In this document: one piece after another, positions 27,141 to 35,951 of the stretch
Numbering within the stretch: the first letter of the stretch is position 1
How the letters are laid out: the number at the start of each line of letters is the position of its first letter
From: Pseudomonas viciae
Lineage (GTDB): Bacteria > Pseudomonadota > Gammaproteobacteria > Pseudomonadales > Pseudomonadaceae
Direction: 5' to 3'
NCBI RefSeq assembly: GCF_004786035.1
Contig: NZ_CP035088.1
Span: forward strand, 522,001-586,000
Length of the DNA: 64,000 bases
Made by a program: the position numbers and the translations under genes
Notes under the pieces: generated by a model
Databases searched by the model: none
What the model was told of the DNA's origin: nothing
The model's input: only the letters and a program-made list of their open reading frames with translations

Positions 27141-28199
27141 TTGCGGGTATTGCTGATCAAGACCTCTTCGCTGGGGGATGTGATTCACGCGCTGCCGGCG
27201 CTGACTGACGCGGCGCGGGCGATTCCCGGCATTAAATTCGATTGGGTGGTGGAAGAAGGTTTCGCTGAAATCCCAACCTGGCACCCGGCCGTGGGCAAGG
27301 TCATCCCAGTGGCGATTCGTCGCTGGCGCAAGAACCTCTGGCAAACCATCAAGAGCGGCGAGTGGCGACGTTTCAAGCAGAGCATGCGCGGCGAAAAGTA
27401 CGACCTGGTCATCGACGCCCAAGGCCTGCTGAAAAGCGCCTGGCTAACCCGTTACGTCAAGGCCCCGGTCGCTGGCCTGGATAAGCACTCGGCACGCGAA
27501 CCCTTGGCCGCGCGTTTCTATTCGCGCCGCCTGGCGGTGGCCCGTAGTCAGCACGCGGTTGAGCGCGTGCGGCAGTTGTTTGCCCTGGCGCTGGGGTATG
27601 ACCTGCCCAAGACCCAGGGCAGCTATGGCCTGAACGTCGATCGCCTGGTCGAATTGCCGCGCAAATATCCCTATGTGGTGTTCCTGCACGGCACGACGTG
27701 GGAATCCAAGCATTGGCCGGAGCTCTACTGGCGTCAACTCACCGAACGCATGGGCCAGCTCGGCGTGGTGGTGAAGCTGCCGTGGGGCAACCCGCTGGAG
27801 AAAGCCCGGGCCGAGCGGATCGCCAAGGGCCTGCGCAATGTCGAGGTGCTGCCGAAACTGAACCTGGGCGGCGTCGGCAAGGTGCTCGCCGGGGCCCAGG
27901 CCTGCGTGGCAGTGGATACCGGTCTCGGGCATCTGGCCGCAGCCCTGGACGTGCCGACCATTTCGCTGCTGGGCCCGACCAATCCGCAGCTGACCGGCGC
28001 CTATGGCAAGAGTCAGATTCACCTGGCCAGCGATTTCCCTTGCGCGCCCTGCATGCAGAAACAATGCACTTACCCGCCGACCGCCGAAGATGCCCGGCGA
28101 TTTGACCTGAAACGCGAGCAGCCCCTGTGCTTCACGCGTCTGAACCCCGAGCGTGTTGCCAGCCACCTGAGCACGTTATTGGCTGAGGAGCCGCGCTGA
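27141..28199 (+). CDS. waaC: ADP-heptose:LPS heptosyltransferase I
   Basis: WaaC adds the first heptose to Kdo2-lipid A. The 352-residue GT9 protein begins with a TTG codon one base after the waaF stop, preceded by GGAGG. Motifs are LLIKTSSLGDVIHALPALTD at the N-terminus, VVFLHGTTWESKHWPE near 180, and VAVDTGLGHLAAALDVPTISLLGPTNP near 260. The C-terminal cysteine-rich CAPCMQKQCTYPP is typical of Pseudomonas WaaC as I recall. It is translationally coupled to waaG by a one-base stop-start overlap. Confidence 0.96.
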   Translation: MRVLLIKTSSLGDVIHALPALTDAARAIPGIKFDWVVEEGFAEIPTWHPAVGKVIPVAIRRWRKNLWQTIKSGEWRRFKQSMRGEKYDLVIDAQGLLKSAWLTRYVKAPVAGLDKHSAREPLAARFYSRRLAVARSQHAVERVRQLFALALGYDLPKTQGSYGLNVDRLVELPRKYPYVVFLHGTTWESKHWPELYWRQLTERMGQLGVVVKLPWGNPLEKARAERIAKGLRNVEVLPKLNLGGVGKVLAGAQACVAVDTGLGHLAAALDVPTISLLGPTNPQLTGAYGKSQIHLASDFPCAPCMQKQCTYPPTAEDARRFDLKREQPLCFTRLNPERVASHLSTLLAEEPR

Positions 28200-29323
28200 T
28201 GCAATTGGCTTTTGTCCTTTACAAGTACTTCCCCTTCGGAGGCTTGCAGCGTGATTTCATGCGCATCGCCCTGGAATGCCAGCAACGCGGTCACCAGATC
28301 CGCGTCTATACGCTGATCTGGGAAGGTGACGTCCCACCGGGCTTCGAAGTGCTGGTGGCGCCGGTCAAGGCGCTGTTCAACCACCGCCGCAACGAGAAAC
28401 TCAGCGCGTGGATGGAAGCCGACCTGGCCAAGCGCCCGGTGGATCGTTTGATCGGCTTCAACAAGATGCCCGGCCTGGACGTGTATTACGCCGCCGACGG
28501 CTGTTTCGAAGACAAGGCGCAGAACCTGCGTAACTCGCTGTACCGGCGTTGGGGCCGCTACCGGCACTTCGCCGAGTATGAGCGGGCGGTGTTCGCCAAG
28601 GATGCCAAAACCGACGTGCTGATGATCTCCGAAGTCCAGCAGCCGCTGTTCATCAAGCACTACGGCACGCCGCTGGAACGCTTTCACCTGCTGCCGCCGG
28701 GCATCGCCCTGGACCGGCGTCGGCCCGCCGATGCCGACGAAGTCCGTGCTGCATTCCGTGCCGAATTCGAGCTGGCCGACGATGACCTGCTGCTGGTGCA
28801 AATCGGTTCCGGGTTCAAGACCAAGGGCGTGGATCGCAGCCTCAAGGCCCTGGCCGCGTTGCCCACCGAGTTGAGAAAACGCACCCGGCTATTTGTAATT
28901 GGCCAGGACGACCCCAAAGTATTCCAACTCCAGAGCGCCGCGCTAGGGCTTGGTGAGAACGTGCGTTTCCTCAAGGGGCGCAGCGATATTCCGCGTTTCC
29001 TGTTGGGTGCCGACCTGTTGATCCATCCGGCGTACAACGAGAACACCGGCACCGTATTGCTCGAGGCGCTGGTGGCCGGGTTGCCGGTGTTGGTCAGCGC
29101 GGTGTGTGGGTACGCCCATTACATCGCCGAGGCCGACAGCGGCCTGGTGCTCGACGAGCCATTCGAACAGGCCCAGCTCACCGAATACCTGGGGCGTATG
29201 TTGAGCGACGCTGACGCACGGACGGCCTGGAGCCGCAACGGGCTGGCCTTCGCCGAGACGGCCGACCTCTACAGCATGCCGCAGCACGCGGCCGATGTGA
29301 TATTGGCGGAGCACGCGCAATGA
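28199..29323 (+). CDS. waaG: LPS core glycosyltransferase WaaG
   Basis: WaaG transfers the first hexose of the outer core (galactosamine in P. aeruginosa, glucose in enterics) onto heptose II. The 374-residue GT4 protein starts MQLAFVLYKYFPFGGLQRDF and has the GT4 nucleotide-sugar region HPAYNENTGTVLLEALVAGLPVL near residue 280. It overlaps waaC by one base and waaP by four. The exact sugar added cannot be deduced here. Confidence 0.95.
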   Translation: MQLAFVLYKYFPFGGLQRDFMRIALECQQRGHQIRVYTLIWEGDVPPGFEVLVAPVKALFNHRRNEKLSAWMEADLAKRPVDRLIGFNKMPGLDVYYAADGCFEDKAQNLRNSLYRRWGRYRHFAEYERAVFAKDAKTDVLMISEVQQPLFIKHYGTPLERFHLLPPGIALDRRRPADADEVRAAFRAEFELADDDLLLVQIGSGFKTKGVDRSLKALAALPTELRKRTRLFVIGQDDPKVFQLQSAALGLGENVRFLKGRSDIPRFLLGADLLIHPAYNENTGTVLLEALVAGLPVLVSAVCGYAHYIAEADSGLVLDEPFEQAQLTEYLGRMLSDADARTAWSRNGLAFAETADLYSMPQHAADVILAEHAQ

Positions 29324-30126
29324 AATTGATGCTGGCCGAACCGTTCAAGAGCCTTTGGGCCGGGCGCGATGCGTTCGCCGAAGTCGAGGCGCTCAAGGGC
29401 GAGGTCTATCGCGAACTGGAAGCCCGGCGCACCTTGCGCACGGAGGTGGATGGTCGCGGCTTTTTCGTGAAGATCCACCGGGGCATTGGCTGGGGCGAAA
29501 TCTTCAAGAACCTGCTCACCGCCAAGCTACCGGTACTCGGCGCAGGGCAGGAGTGGAAAGCCATCCAGCGTTTGCAGGAAGTCGGTGTGCCGACCATGAC
29601 CGCCGTTGCGTATGGCGAGAAGGGCAGCAACCCGGCGGATCAGCACTCCTTTATCGTCACCGAAGAGCTGGCGCCGACCGTCAGCCTCGAAGATTTCAGC
29701 ATCGACTGGGCCAAGCAGCCACCGCAGCCGACGCTCAAGCGTGCACTGATCGCCGAAGTCGCGCGCATGACTGGCATGATGCACCGCGCCGGGGTCAACC
29801 ATCGCGACTGCTACATCTGTCACTTTCTGCTGCACACCGACAAACCGGTGACGCCTGGGGATTTCAAACTCTCGGTGATTGACCTGCACCGCGCCCAGAC
29901 CCGTCCGGCCATCACCACTCGCTGGCGCAACAAAGACCTCGCGGCGCTGTATTTTTCGGCGCTGGACATCGGTCTGACCCGTCGCGACAAGCTGCGTTTC
30001 CTCAAGGGCTACTTCCAGCAGCCGCTGCGCCGGATCCTGGCTGAAGAGGCTTCGCTGCTGGCCTGGCTCGAAGGCAAGGCCAACAAGCTTTATGCCCGTA
30101 AACAACGGTACGGGGACGCGCTCTGA
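29320..30126 (+). CDS. waaP: LPS core heptose(I) kinase WaaP/RfaP
   Basis: WaaP phosphorylates heptose I of the inner core, a step essential for outer-membrane integrity in P. aeruginosa. The 268-residue protein has a eukaryotic-like kinase fold: GRGFFVKIHRGIGWGEIFKN (Lys near 50), VNHRDCYICHFLL near 160 as the catalytic loop, and LSVIDLHRAQ near 187 as the metal-binding DFG equivalent. It overlaps waaG by ATGA and touches wapP. Confidence 0.95.
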   Translation: MKLMLAEPFKSLWAGRDAFAEVEALKGEVYRELEARRTLRTEVDGRGFFVKIHRGIGWGEIFKNLLTAKLPVLGAGQEWKAIQRLQEVGVPTMTAVAYGEKGSNPADQHSFIVTEELAPTVSLEDFSIDWAKQPPQPTLKRALIAEVARMTGMMHRAGVNHRDCYICHFLLHTDKPVTPGDFKLSVIDLHRAQTRPAITTRWRNKDLAALYFSALDIGLTRRDKLRFLKGYFQQPLRRILAEEASLLAWLEGKANKLYARKQRYGDAL

Positions 30127-30860
30127 TGTCGGGTTGGACGCTGGAGCCGGCCTATGCCGAGCTGACAGAGGATTTTGGCAGTCTCGAAGCGGTGTTTGCC
30201 CTGCAAGGGGAGCGTTTGACCCGCGACCCGCTCTCAGAGGTGATCCGGGTGCAGCGCAACGGCGTGAATTATTACATCAAGCGCTACGTCGGGGCGGGCA
30301 AGGGCTTGCGCCGTTACCTGGGCAGGCCGCGAGTCAAGTCCGAATGGCAGAACCTCAAGCGCTTCGCCAAGTGGGGCATCCCTACCGCCGAAATCGTCGC
30401 CTGGGGCCTGGAGCGAAACGGCGCGGCCTATGCCCGTGGCGCGATGATCACCCGCGAACTGCCGCATACCGAAGACCTCTCTGCCCTGGCCGAGCGTCAC
30501 GATTCGAGGCTGACAGATCGCGCCTGGGTCGACCGGGTCAGCCAGCAATTGGCCGGTTATACGCGGACCATGCACGACCATCGCTTCACCCATAACGATC
30601 TGAAGTGGCGCAACCTGCTGATCGATGACCAGTCGAAGCTGTTTCTGATTGATTGCCCGAACGGTGATTTCTGGCGCGGCTTCTGGCTCAAGTACCGCAT
30701 CACCAAGGACCTGGCGTGCCTGGATAAAGTGGCCAAATACCACTTGTCGGCCACTCAACGCCTGCGCTTTTACCTGCAATACCGTCAGCACGACCGACTC
30801 GATGCGTGTGACAAGAAACGCATCCGTCACGTGGTGAGATTTTTCGAGGGGCGTGAATGA
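30126..30860 (+). CDS. wapP: LPS kinase InaA-family protein (WapP-like)
   Basis: This 244-residue kinase-fold protein is expected to phosphorylate a heptose of the inner core. It shows YYIKRYVGAGKGLRRYLG (Lys near 52), THNDLKWRNLLID near 155 with the catalytic Asp, and LFLIDCPNGDFWRG near 175. It corresponds by position to PA5008 (wapP). It is coupled to waaP by a one-base stop-start overlap and overlaps wapQ by four bases. The site of phosphorylation is inferred from family and position only. Confidence 0.85.
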   Translation: MSGWTLEPAYAELTEDFGSLEAVFALQGERLTRDPLSEVIRVQRNGVNYYIKRYVGAGKGLRRYLGRPRVKSEWQNLKRFAKWGIPTAEIVAWGLERNGAAYARGAMITRELPHTEDLSALAERHDSRLTDRAWVDRVSQQLAGYTRTMHDHRFTHNDLKWRNLLIDDQSKLFLIDCPNGDFWRGFWLKYRITKDLACLDKVAKYHLSATQRLRFYLQYRQHDRLDACDKKRIRHVVRFFEGRE

Positions 30861-31609
30861 CTGATTTCCTGGCCGCTGAAGACCGGGCGTTGCTGCAACG
30901 TCACGGCCTGGACAGCTTTGAGGCCTTGTGGGCACGGCAACTGGACGCGGTGGATGAACCCAATACCTCGGGCGGTGGCTGGAGCAGCGTGTTCCGGCTG
31001 GAGCTGGAGGGGCAGGGCTATTACCTCAAGCGCCAGAGCAATTACCTGACCCGGACCTTGTCCCACCCGTTTGGCGAGCCGAGTTTTTCCCGGGAGTTTC
31101 GCAACATCAGCCGTTATCGCCAGTTGGGGATTCCGGCCCTGCAAGCGGTGTTCTATGGCCAGCGCAAGGTGAACGGCGAGGTGCGAGCGGTCTTGCTGAC
31201 TCGTGCCCTGGACGGCTGGGATGACCTGGATTCACTGCTGCAGCGCTGGCCGACCCTGACGGCGGCGCAACGCACCACCATTTTGAAAGCCTGCGGCCAG
31301 TTGGCGCGGCGCCTGCACGGCATGCATCAGGTGCACGGTTGCTTCTATCCAAAACACATCTTTCTGCAAGCCAGCGACAGCGGTTACCAGGCGCAATTGA
31401 TCGATCTGGAAAAGACCCGGCCACTGCTGTTCGGCCAGCGGGATCGGATCAAGGATCTGGAGCCATTGCTGCGTCGCGCCTCGATCTGGAGTCACGATGA
31501 TGTGCGCCAATTGCTATCTGTCTATCTGGACCAGCCGCTCGACAGTGCGCTGGTCGACAGCTGGATGACCCGCCTGACCATCCGGCGCAGCCACAAGGAA
31601 GCCCGTTGA
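30857..31609 (+). CDS. wapQ: LPS kinase InaA-family protein (WapQ-like)
   Basis: A second InaA-family kinase-fold protein of 250 residues: YYLKRQSNYLTRTLSHPFGE with the ATP-site Lys near 58, HGCFYPKHIFL near 156 replacing the usual HxD loop, and LIDLEKTRPLL near 180 as the metal-binding loop. By position it matches PA5007 (wapQ). The catalytic loop HGCFYPKH lacks the usual Asp, a pattern I recall in this subfamily, so activity is uncertain. It is tightly coupled to both neighbours. Confidence 0.82.
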   Translation: MTDFLAAEDRALLQRHGLDSFEALWARQLDAVDEPNTSGGGWSSVFRLELEGQGYYLKRQSNYLTRTLSHPFGEPSFSREFRNISRYRQLGIPALQAVFYGQRKVNGEVRAVLLTRALDGWDDLDSLLQRWPTLTAAQRTTILKACGQLARRLHGMHQVHGCFYPKHIFLQASDSGYQAQLIDLEKTRPLLFGQRDRIKDLEPLLRRASIWSHDDVRQLLSVYLDQPLDSALVDSWMTRLTIRRSHKEAR

Positions 31610-33066
31610 TGCACTTGTCCGAATTGAAGAACGCTGGCCGCAGTCCCAGCCTGCCCCTGAGCCTGGAGCTGGCCGATGCCGCCGGTCCGGCGAAGTTGCA
31701 GCTGCTTTCGCTGTTGCGGGTGTTGCCGGGGCAGCGTTACGTCGGTGCGGGCGTCTGGCGCGGCCGGCCGGTGCTGGCCAAGTTGTTGGTGGGCAGCAAG
31801 GCCGCCCGGCATTTTCAACGGGAACTGCAAGGCGTGCGCCTGCTGGCGGAGCAAGGGCTGACGACGCCGCTGTTGCTCGCCGATGGCCTGAAAGAGGGTG
31901 AAGGCGGCTGGTTGTTGTTCGAACTGCTCGAAGGCGCCGAGAGCCTGGGGGATGCCTGGAAACAGGTCGAGCACTTGCCATTGCTGGCTGACGAGCAAAC
32001 GGCGGTATTGGCCGAAGCCCTGGGCGCCATTGCGCAACTGCACGGCAAAGGCTTGTGGCAAGAAGATTTGCACCTGGACAATTTGCTACGTCACGACGGC
32101 AAGCTCTATTTGATCGACGGTGCGGGCATTCGCGTCGAAACCCCAGGCCAACCGTTGTCGCGGCAGAAGGTGCTGGAGAATCTGGGGGTGTTTTTCGCCC
32201 AATTGCCCAAGTCCCTCGAACCGTTCAATGAAGAATTGTTGGTGCACTACTTGCTGGGCAACGCCGAGCACGCGCTGCCGATGGAAGCCCTGCAAAAACA
32301 GATCGACAAGGTCCATGCCTGGCGGCTGAAGGACTTTCTGGAAAAGGTTGGGCGCGAGTGCAGCCTGTTCAGCGTGCAGCGCGGGCCGTTCGGCCTGCGG
32401 GCGATCCGGCGCGATGAAGAAGCGGCCATGATACCGGTGCTGGAGCAGGCTGATGCCTTGCTCAGCCAGGGCCATCTGTACAAGACCGGTGGCGCGGCGA
32501 GCGTCGGCAAAGTCGATGTCAACGGTCGTCCCCTGGTGATCAAGCGCTACAACATCAAGAACTTCGCCCACTGGCTCAAGCGCTTCTGGCGCCCGAGCCG
32601 CGCCTGGCATGCCTGGCGCGAAGGCCATCGCCTGGCTTTCCTCGGCATCGCCACGCCCAAGCCGCTGGCCTTGCTGGAAAAGCGTTTCCTGTGGATGCGC
32701 CGTGGCGCTTACCTGGTGACTGAGCACCTGTCGGGCCCCGACATCATCGAGCGTTTCGCTCCCTACGTGGAAAGCGGCGAAGCCCCGGAATCCGAATTGC
32801 TGGCACTGGACCGGCTGTTTGCCGACCTGATACGCGAGCGCATCAGCCACGGTGACTTCAAGGGCCACAACCTGTTCTGGCAGGGGGATCGATGGGCATT
32901 GATCGACCTGGATTCCATGTGCCAACACCGCACCCACGCCAGCTTCGCCTCGGCCTACACCCGGGATCGCGCGCGGTTCATGCGCAATTGGCCGCAGGAC
33001 AGTGCGTTGTATCGGGTGATTGATCAGCGGCTGCCTAAAACAGTCGATGGCGTCTTATCTACCTGA
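31609..33066 (+). CDS. tandem kinase-fold protein of the LPS core locus (PA5006-like)
   Basis: This 485-residue protein appears to hold two kinase-like domains. The first (about 30-220) has VLAKLLVGSKAARHF as the Lys motif, GLWQEDLHLDNLL as the catalytic loop and LYLIDGAGI as the metal loop. The second (about 280-470) has LVIKRYNIKNFAHWLKRFW, ISHGDFKGHNLFW and WALIDLDSM. The second looks the more complete kinase. No membrane segment is seen. It closes the tightly coupled waaF-to-here run, starting at ATG 31609 within the TGATG overlap (an in-frame TTG lies one codon upstream). A role in core phosphorylation or regulation is inferred from context; no activity is known to me. Confidence 0.8.
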   Translation: MHLSELKNAGRSPSLPLSLELADAAGPAKLQLLSLLRVLPGQRYVGAGVWRGRPVLAKLLVGSKAARHFQRELQGVRLLAEQGLTTPLLLADGLKEGEGGWLLFELLEGAESLGDAWKQVEHLPLLADEQTAVLAEALGAIAQLHGKGLWQEDLHLDNLLRHDGKLYLIDGAGIRVETPGQPLSRQKVLENLGVFFAQLPKSLEPFNEELLVHYLLGNAEHALPMEALQKQIDKVHAWRLKDFLEKVGRECSLFSVQRGPFGLRAIRRDEEAAMIPVLEQADALLSQGHLYKTGGAASVGKVDVNGRPLVIKRYNIKNFAHWLKRFWRPSRAWHAWREGHRLAFLGIATPKPLALLEKRFLWMRRGAYLVTEHLSGPDIIERFAPYVESGEAPESELLALDRLFADLIRERISHGDFKGHNLFWQGDRWALIDLDSMCQHRTHASFASAYTRDRARFMRNWPQDSALYRVIDQRLPKTVDGVLST

Positions 33067-33103
33067 TGCTGCTGTTCACTTAAGGTAGTCGCTGAACCGG
33101 TGA

Positions 33104-33123
33104 CGAGGGAGCAAGCTCCCTCG
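33104..33123. repeat. short intergenic hairpin
   Basis: CGAGGGAG and CTCCCTCG around CAAG form a perfect 8-bp stem 37 bp after the tandem-kinase stop. It belongs to the same GCGAGGG..CCCTCGC family as the hairpins at 11727 and 50087. Confidence 0.75.
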
Positions 33124-33209
33124 CCATAGCTGCGGTTGCACCAGTCCCTCGATAACCCTTCACCACTAGCTTGCCGCTTGCCCCTAGAGGCTTAATGCCG
33201 CTTTTAAGC

Positions 33210-33222
33210 TATAATCCCGCCC
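33210..33222 (+). promoter_or_regulatory. candidate -10 with GC-rich discriminator before the carbamoyltransferase
   Basis: TATAATCCCGCCC lies about 90 bp before the GTG start. A perfect -10 hexamer is followed by a GC-rich stretch like that near hldE (45458). No good -35 is present at 17 bp, so confidence is low. Confidence 0.4.
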
Positions 33223-33307
33223 TTTATGCCCCGCGCCCCGGCGAGCGGCACATCAATTTTTCGCGGCGCTTGTCGCCCGTATGCAGACATTAAGAGGCTA
33301 GACCCCT

Positions 33308-35056
33308 GTGGCATTGACGATTCTTGGCCTGTCCGGCGCCCTTAGCCATGATCCTTCCGCGGCGCTGTACATAGATGGCAAGCTGATCGCGGCGGCCGAG
33401 GAAGAGCGCTTCGTACGCGATAAACATGCAAAGAACCGCATGCCCTACGAATCGGCGAAGTTCTGCCTGGAACAGGCCGGCATCAAGCCGTCCGACGTCG
33501 ACGTGGTGGCGATCCCGTTCGCCCCGATCAGCCTGTTCGGTGAAGCTCGCTGGCACTACGCCAAGCGTTACTGGTACGCCCCGGACCGCGCGCTCGATGC
33601 GATCCTGATGGGCAACCGCCGCTACAAGCGCTATCGCCGCAAGATTGTCTGGTGCCTGGAGCAATTGGGCTTCGATCCGAAAAAAATCAAGATCGAGCCG
33701 GTCGAGCATCACCTGGCCCACGCCTCCAGTGCCTACCACTGTTCGGGCTTCCAGGAGAAAACCGCGATCCTGGGCATCGACGGCAAGGGCGAATACGCCA
33801 CGACCTTCTTTGGCTATGGCGAAAACGGCAAGATCCACAAGATCAAGGAGTTCTTCGACCCGGACTCCCTCGGCGGCCTGTACGGCGCGATCACCGAGTT
33901 CCTGGGCTTTGAAATGCTCGACGGTGAGTTCAAGGTCATGGGCATGGCGCCCTACGGCGATGCCAGCAAGTACGACTTCTCGCGCCTGGCTTCGTTCGAA
34001 AACGGCGAGTTGGTGATCAACACCGACTACGCCAACGTGATCGGCCTGCGACGCTATAAAGAGAAGGGCAAAGGCTTCTACTTCTCGCCGAAGCTGATCG
34101 AATGGCTCGGTCCGAAACGCGAAGGCGACATCGCCGACGAGCCGTACATTCACTACGCGGCCAGCATGCAGGCGCTGTTCGAGAAGCTTGCGCTGCAAAT
34201 GATCGATCATTACCTGGGCGACGTGCTCAAGGAAACCGGCAAGCTGGCTTTCGCCGGTGGCTGTGCGTTGAACGTCAAGCTGAACCAGAAAATCATCGCC
34301 CGTGATGACGTCAAGGAGCTGTTCGTGCAACCGGCCTCCGGTGACGCCGGTACCGCGGTGGGGGCGGCAGCTTATGTGTCCCACGCCCGTGGCGTGCCGG
34401 TGGAGAAGATGGAGCATGTCTATCTCGGCCCGGCCTACAGCAACGAAGACGTGATCGCCGCCTGTGCCCGCCATCCGAGCAAGCCCGCGTGGCGCAAGAT
34501 CGACAACACCCCTGAGCGCATCGCCAAGATCATGGTCGACGGCAACCCGGTGGCCTGGTTCCAGGGGCGCATGGAGTTTGGCCCGCGTGCCTTGGGCGGT
34601 CGCTCGATCATCGGTTGCCCAAGCGCCAGCGGCGTGGCCGATCGCATCAACGAGCAGATCAAGTTCCGCGAGCGCTGGAGGCCTTTCTGCCCGTCGATGC
34701 TCGACACCGTGGCGCCACAGATGATCAAGGTCGATCACCCGGCGCCGTTCATGACCTTCACCTTCGAAGTGGCTGAGGAGTGGAAGACCCGCGTACCGGA
34801 AGTCGTCCATGAAGACGGCACGTCCCGGGCCCAGGTGCTCAAGCGCGAGTACAACCCACGCTACTACGACATGATGAAGGCGCTGGAAGTCCTGACCGGC
34901 AACGGCGTCTCCCTGAACACCTCGCTCAACCGTCGTGGCGAACCGATGATCTGCTCGCCGACCGATGCGTTGAACATGTTTTTTGGTTCCGACCTGCAGT
35001 ACTTGATCATGGAAGATATCCTGGTGGTCAAAGACGGCGTGGATGCTTATGACTGA
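33308..35056 (+). CDS. wapO: carbamoyltransferase (NodU/CmcH family) of LPS core
   Basis: This 582-residue enzyme should transfer a carbamoyl group from carbamoyl phosphate to a sugar hydroxyl; by position (PA5005) it is the likely source of the 7-O-carbamoyl on heptose II of Pseudomonas core. The N-terminal Kae1-like domain has LGLSGALSHDPSAAL and AAEEERFVRDKH, then VEHHLAHASSAYHCSGF near residue 135 (metal-binding His pair). The C-terminal domain has WFQGRMEFGPRALGGRSI near 420 and the late SLNTSLNRRGEPM. A GTG start is used, preceded by AGAGG. The gene is separated from the kinase run by 241 bp and may have its own promoter. Confidence 0.88.
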   Translation: MALTILGLSGALSHDPSAALYIDGKLIAAAEEERFVRDKHAKNRMPYESAKFCLEQAGIKPSDVDVVAIPFAPISLFGEARWHYAKRYWYAPDRALDAILMGNRRYKRYRRKIVWCLEQLGFDPKKIKIEPVEHHLAHASSAYHCSGFQEKTAILGIDGKGEYATTFFGYGENGKIHKIKEFFDPDSLGGLYGAITEFLGFEMLDGEFKVMGMAPYGDASKYDFSRLASFENGELVINTDYANVIGLRRYKEKGKGFYFSPKLIEWLGPKREGDIADEPYIHYAASMQALFEKLALQMIDHYLGDVLKETGKLAFAGGCALNVKLNQKIIARDDVKELFVQPASGDAGTAVGAAAYVSHARGVPVEKMEHVYLGPAYSNEDVIAACARHPSKPAWRKIDNTPERIAKIMVDGNPVAWFQGRMEFGPRALGGRSIIGCPSASGVADRINEQIKFRERWRPFCPSMLDTVAPQMIKVDHPAPFMTFTFEVAEEWKTRVPEVVHEDGTSRAQVLKREYNPRYYDMMKALEVLTGNGVSLNTSLNRRGEPMICSPTDALNMFFGSDLQYLIMEDILVVKDGVDAYD

Positions 35057-35951
35057 AGTGTTGATCAGCGTCGTCATTCCTGCCTACAACTATGCCAAGA
35101 CGTTGCCCCGCGCGGTGAACTCGGTGGTGGCGCAGTTGAGAGATGCCCAGGCTGAACTGCTGGTGATAGACGACGGTTCCACTGATGCGACGCCACAGGT
35201 TTTGGAGCAGTTGCTGGTTGAACATGCCGGTTGCTTTCGAGTCCTGCGCAAGCCCAATGGTGGTCTGTCTTCGGTACGAAATCGCGGGATCGAGGAGGCT
35301 CGGGGGCAATACTTGATCTTCCTGGATGCCGATGATGAGATGGCTCCAGGCGCGCTGGCTGCGGTGGCCCAACATATCGCCAGTCATCCCGAGAGCCGTT
35401 TTATCATTGGTGGGCACTGGTCGGTGTTTTCCGATGGGCGTCGGGTCCAGCACCGCGTAAAACCCTTGCCTGCCACACCGCGTGAACGTGTGCGTGGCTA
35501 CTTGCTGGACAAGACGGTGACGCTGTCCAACGGTGCCTGTGTGATGCATCGCGATGTGTTTGCGCCGGGCAATTACCCCGAGCACTTGCGTAACGTCGAA
35601 GATATCCCGGTGTTTGCCCAGGTGTTGGCGCGTTTCCCGTGCAGCGTTCTCGATCAGCCGCTGGCGCTGATCTATAAGCATGACGACAGCATGCGGCACG
35701 ACCTCAAGCAAAGCCTGGCGGCGGGCGTGGGGGTGGTTGACGAGGTGTTTTCCCCTGCGCGCTTGCCTGAGCTGCAGGACTTGCGCCAGGCTTTCATGGC
35801 TCAGCGCTGCCTGTCGTTGTTCCGGGATTGCTACACCGCTGGCGACTATGTCAACGCCAGGGCTTTTTATGCACAAGCTGTGCGCACCGATATTCGTTCG
35901 CTCACGCGTTGGACCTACACTCGCAAGGCCATTCGGTTATTGTTCAAATGA
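35043..35951 (+). CDS. family 2 glycosyltransferase
   Basis: A 302-residue GT-A glycosyltransferase with the family start EVLISVVIPAYNYAKTL, LLVIDDGSTDATPQVL near residue 40 and FLDADDEMAPGAL (a DxD-type site) near 95. It overlaps the carbamoyltransferase end by 14 bases; ATG 35049 is an alternative start. The donor sugar is unknown. It starts the part of the locus that departs from the P. aeruginosa order, so it probably adds a strain-variable outer-core sugar. Confidence 0.9.
   Translation: MLMTEVLISVVIPAYNYAKTLPRAVNSVVAQLRDAQAELLVIDDGSTDATPQVLEQLLVEHAGCFRVLRKPNGGLSSVRNRGIEEARGQYLIFLDADDEMAPGALAAVAQHIASHPESRFIIGGHWSVFSDGRRVQHRVKPLPATPRERVRGYLLDKTVTLSNGACVMHRDVFAPGNYPEHLRNVEDIPVFAQVLARFPCSVLDQPLALIYKHDDSMRHDLKQSLAAGVGVVDEVFSPARLPELQDLRQAFMAQRCLSLFRDCYTAGDYVNARAFYAQAVRTDIRSLTRWTYTRKAIRLLFK

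Noticed and set aside
33290..35077. 595-codon open frame opposite the carbamoyltransferase, and similar ones opposite putP, msbA and aceF
   Set aside because: All mirror well-supported genes in the same codon register and lack any family signature.
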